Of a DNA stretch of 7,179 nucleotides, positions 5,972 through 7,179 are shown piece after piece. A model generated the notes under the pieces. It was not told the origin of the DNA, did no database searches, and was given only the letters and a program-made list of their open reading frames with translations. Made by a program: the position numbers and the translations under genes. This DNA comes from Chthoniobacterales bacterium. GTDB taxonomy: Bacteria; Verrucomicrobiota; Verrucomicrobiae; Chthoniobacterales; UBA10450. Where the stretch lies: positions 1 through 7,179 of the forward strand of contig QHBL01000221.1 in NCBI GenBank assembly GCA_003244125.1, in the 5' to 3' direction. The stretch's first letter is position 1. Each line of letters begins with the position of its first letter.

Positions 5972-7179
5972 ATGACCGCCGTAGCCGAACCTGATGACGC
6001 CACGCCACTAGCTGGCGAGATTCCTGAGCCACGATTCTTCGGCCATCCACGCGGGCTCTGGTATCTCGCCTTCACCGAAGCCTGGGAACGCTTTTCCTAC
6101 TACGGCATGCAGGCCTTGCTTGTCCTTTACATGGTCAAGTATCTCCTCCTGCCGGGCCACATCGAGCACGTCGTTGCTTTCTCGAGCTACCGCAAACTTT
6201 ACGGCAGCCTCAATGGCCAGGCGCTCGCCTCCGCCATCTTCGGCACCTACACCGCGAGCGTGTATCTCACGCCGATCTTTGGCGGCTTCCTCGCCGACCG
6301 CGTGCTCGGCCGCCGTCGCACCGTGCTGCTCGGCGCGCTTACCATGGCTGCCGGTCATTTCCTCATGGCACTCGAGGGCGCGTTTCTCTTCGCGCTCCTT
6401 TGTCTCGTGCTCGGGTGCGGAATGTTCAAAGGGAATATCGCCAGCCAGGTCGGTTCACTTTATAAACCTGACGACCTGCGCCGCGCCGATGCCTTCCAAA
6501 TATTCTACCTCGGCATCAATGCCGGCGTCATCGCTTCGCCGCTCATCGTCGGCACGCTCGGTGAAACGGTAGGCTGGCACTACGGCTTCGCTGCAGCCGG
6601 AGTAGGAATGCTTCTCGCCATCTGCGTCTATCTCGCTGGGCAAAAATATCTCCGCGCGAGCGACAACGCTCCACGAACCGGAGTCGATCCAACAAAGATG
6701 ACGCCAAAAGCAAAGCTCACCGCTCGCGACTGGCGCGCCGTCATTGCCCTCATCCTGCTCATTCCGGTGCTCGCCATCGCGCTCGTGCCTAACCAAGAAA
6801 TCTTCAACGCCTATCTCGTCTGGGGCGACCGCCAGTTCGATCTCGTCTTCATGGGCAAAAAATTGCCTACCACCTGGCTTGTCACCCTCGACGCTGTCGT
6901 CAGCGTCAGCTTCCTCGCGCTCGTCGCCATCTTCTATCGTTGGTATGGCAAGCACTGGCGCGAACCCGACGAGATCACCAAGATCATCATCGGCTCCGGG
7001 TTCACCCTCGCCGGCCAGCTCTGCCTTTACATGGCCGCGGCGAGCCACGGAGCGGGGACAAAGATTGGTCTGTTCTGGCCGGTTACCTTCCACATCTTGA
7101 ACAGCATCGGCTTCGCCCACATGCTACCCGTCAGCTTGGCCCTCTTCGCCAAGTACGCGCCGAAAGCGATCAACGCCAC
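5972..7179 (+). CDS. POT/PTR-family proton-coupled peptide transporter, 3' end outside window
   Basis: An open frame from ATG 5972 to the window edge (402 codons) encodes a polytopic membrane protein with about ten hydrophobic helices in view. POT family hallmarks are clear: the helix-1 motif TEAWERFSYYGM (E36, E39, R40, Y43, Y44) that couples protons to peptide binding; GGFLADRVLGRRRT at 104-117; FKGN at 152-155 with the conserved lysine; and FQIFYLGINAGVIASPLIVG at 175-194. These proteins import di- and tripeptides across the inner membrane with protons. The helix-7 region (NQEIFNAYLVWGDRQ, then KKLPTTW) keeps the POT outline but lacks the FEQQ-like wording of enterobacterial members, so substrate is uncertain. 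No strong ribosome-binding site is visible. It is co-directional with nuoI but separated by 175 bases, and so is probably its own unit. The missing part is probably 50-200 residues. Confidence 0.93.
   Translation, partial: MTAVAEPDDATPLAGEIPEPRFFGHPRGLWYLAFTEAWERFSYYGMQALLVLYMVKYLLLPGHIEHVVAFSSYRKLYGSLNGQALASAIFGTYTASVYLTPIFGGFLADRVLGRRRTVLLGALTMAAGHFLMALEGAFLFALLCLVLGCGMFKGNIASQVGSLYKPDDLRRADAFQIFYLGINAGVIASPLIVGTLGETVGWHYGFAAAGVGMLLAICVYLAGQKYLRASDNAPRTGVDPTKMTPKAKLTARDWRAVIALILLIPVLAIALVPNQEIFNAYLVWGDRQFDLVFMGKKLPTTWLVTLDAVVSVSFLALVAIFYRWYGKHWREPDEITKIIIGSGFTLAGQLCLYMAAASHGAGTKIGLFWPVTFHILNSIGFAHMLPVSLALFAKYAPKAINA

Noticed and set aside
6455..7120. 221-residue minus-strand frame opposite the transporter, rich in Asp/Glu
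   Set aside because: It is the antisense of a high-GC membrane protein gene. The plus strand carries unmistakable POT motifs over the same bases.

Overview
The window carries most of the genes for a proton-pumping NADH-quinone oxidoreductase (respiratory complex I, Nuo) in a split arrangement, followed by the start of a POT-family peptide transporter. Protein types, base composition and the kinds of short dispersed repeats in the gaps suggest a Gram-negative soil or freshwater bacterium, most likely Verrucomicrobiota (Spartobacteria/Chthoniobacterales-like). That placement rests on memory of similar sequences, not on a search, and is tentative.

Layout. On the minus strand, positions 1405 down to 1 carry nuoH, then nuoJ (cut by the window edge), joined by a 4-base ATGA overlap. 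No nuoI lies between them, where it usually sits. Positions 1451-2012 hold a minus-strand relic: a nucleotidyltransferase-fold gene and a small companion gene overlapping its 5' end, each apparently broken by one frameshift. From 2055 on the plus strand run nuoA, nuoB and nuoC with overlapping stop and start codons (ATGA, then TGATG), then nuoD, then nuoI. The nuoI product has an unusual Ala/Lys/Pro/Ser/Thr-rich tail of about 90 residues. The nuoEFG genes of the NADH-dehydrogenase module are not seen here. From 5972 to the end is a POT/PTR-type proton-coupled oligopeptide transporter, cut by the window edge.

NuoB, C, D and I form the quinone-reducing arm that carries electrons to cluster N2. 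NuoH and NuoA help form the quinone chamber and the first part of the membrane arm, and NuoJ continues the membrane arm. All catalytic residues I could check are present, so the complex looks functional.

Three plus-strand gaps (nuoC/nuoD, nuoD/nuoI, nuoI/transporter) each hold a different short palindromic or repetitive element. One of them supplies the last codons and stop of nuoC. I see no tRNA, rRNA, CRISPR array, transposase or convincing new system. The best leads are the tailed and relocated nuoI, the doubly frameshifted gene pair between the two nuo clusters, and the repeat elements in the gaps.
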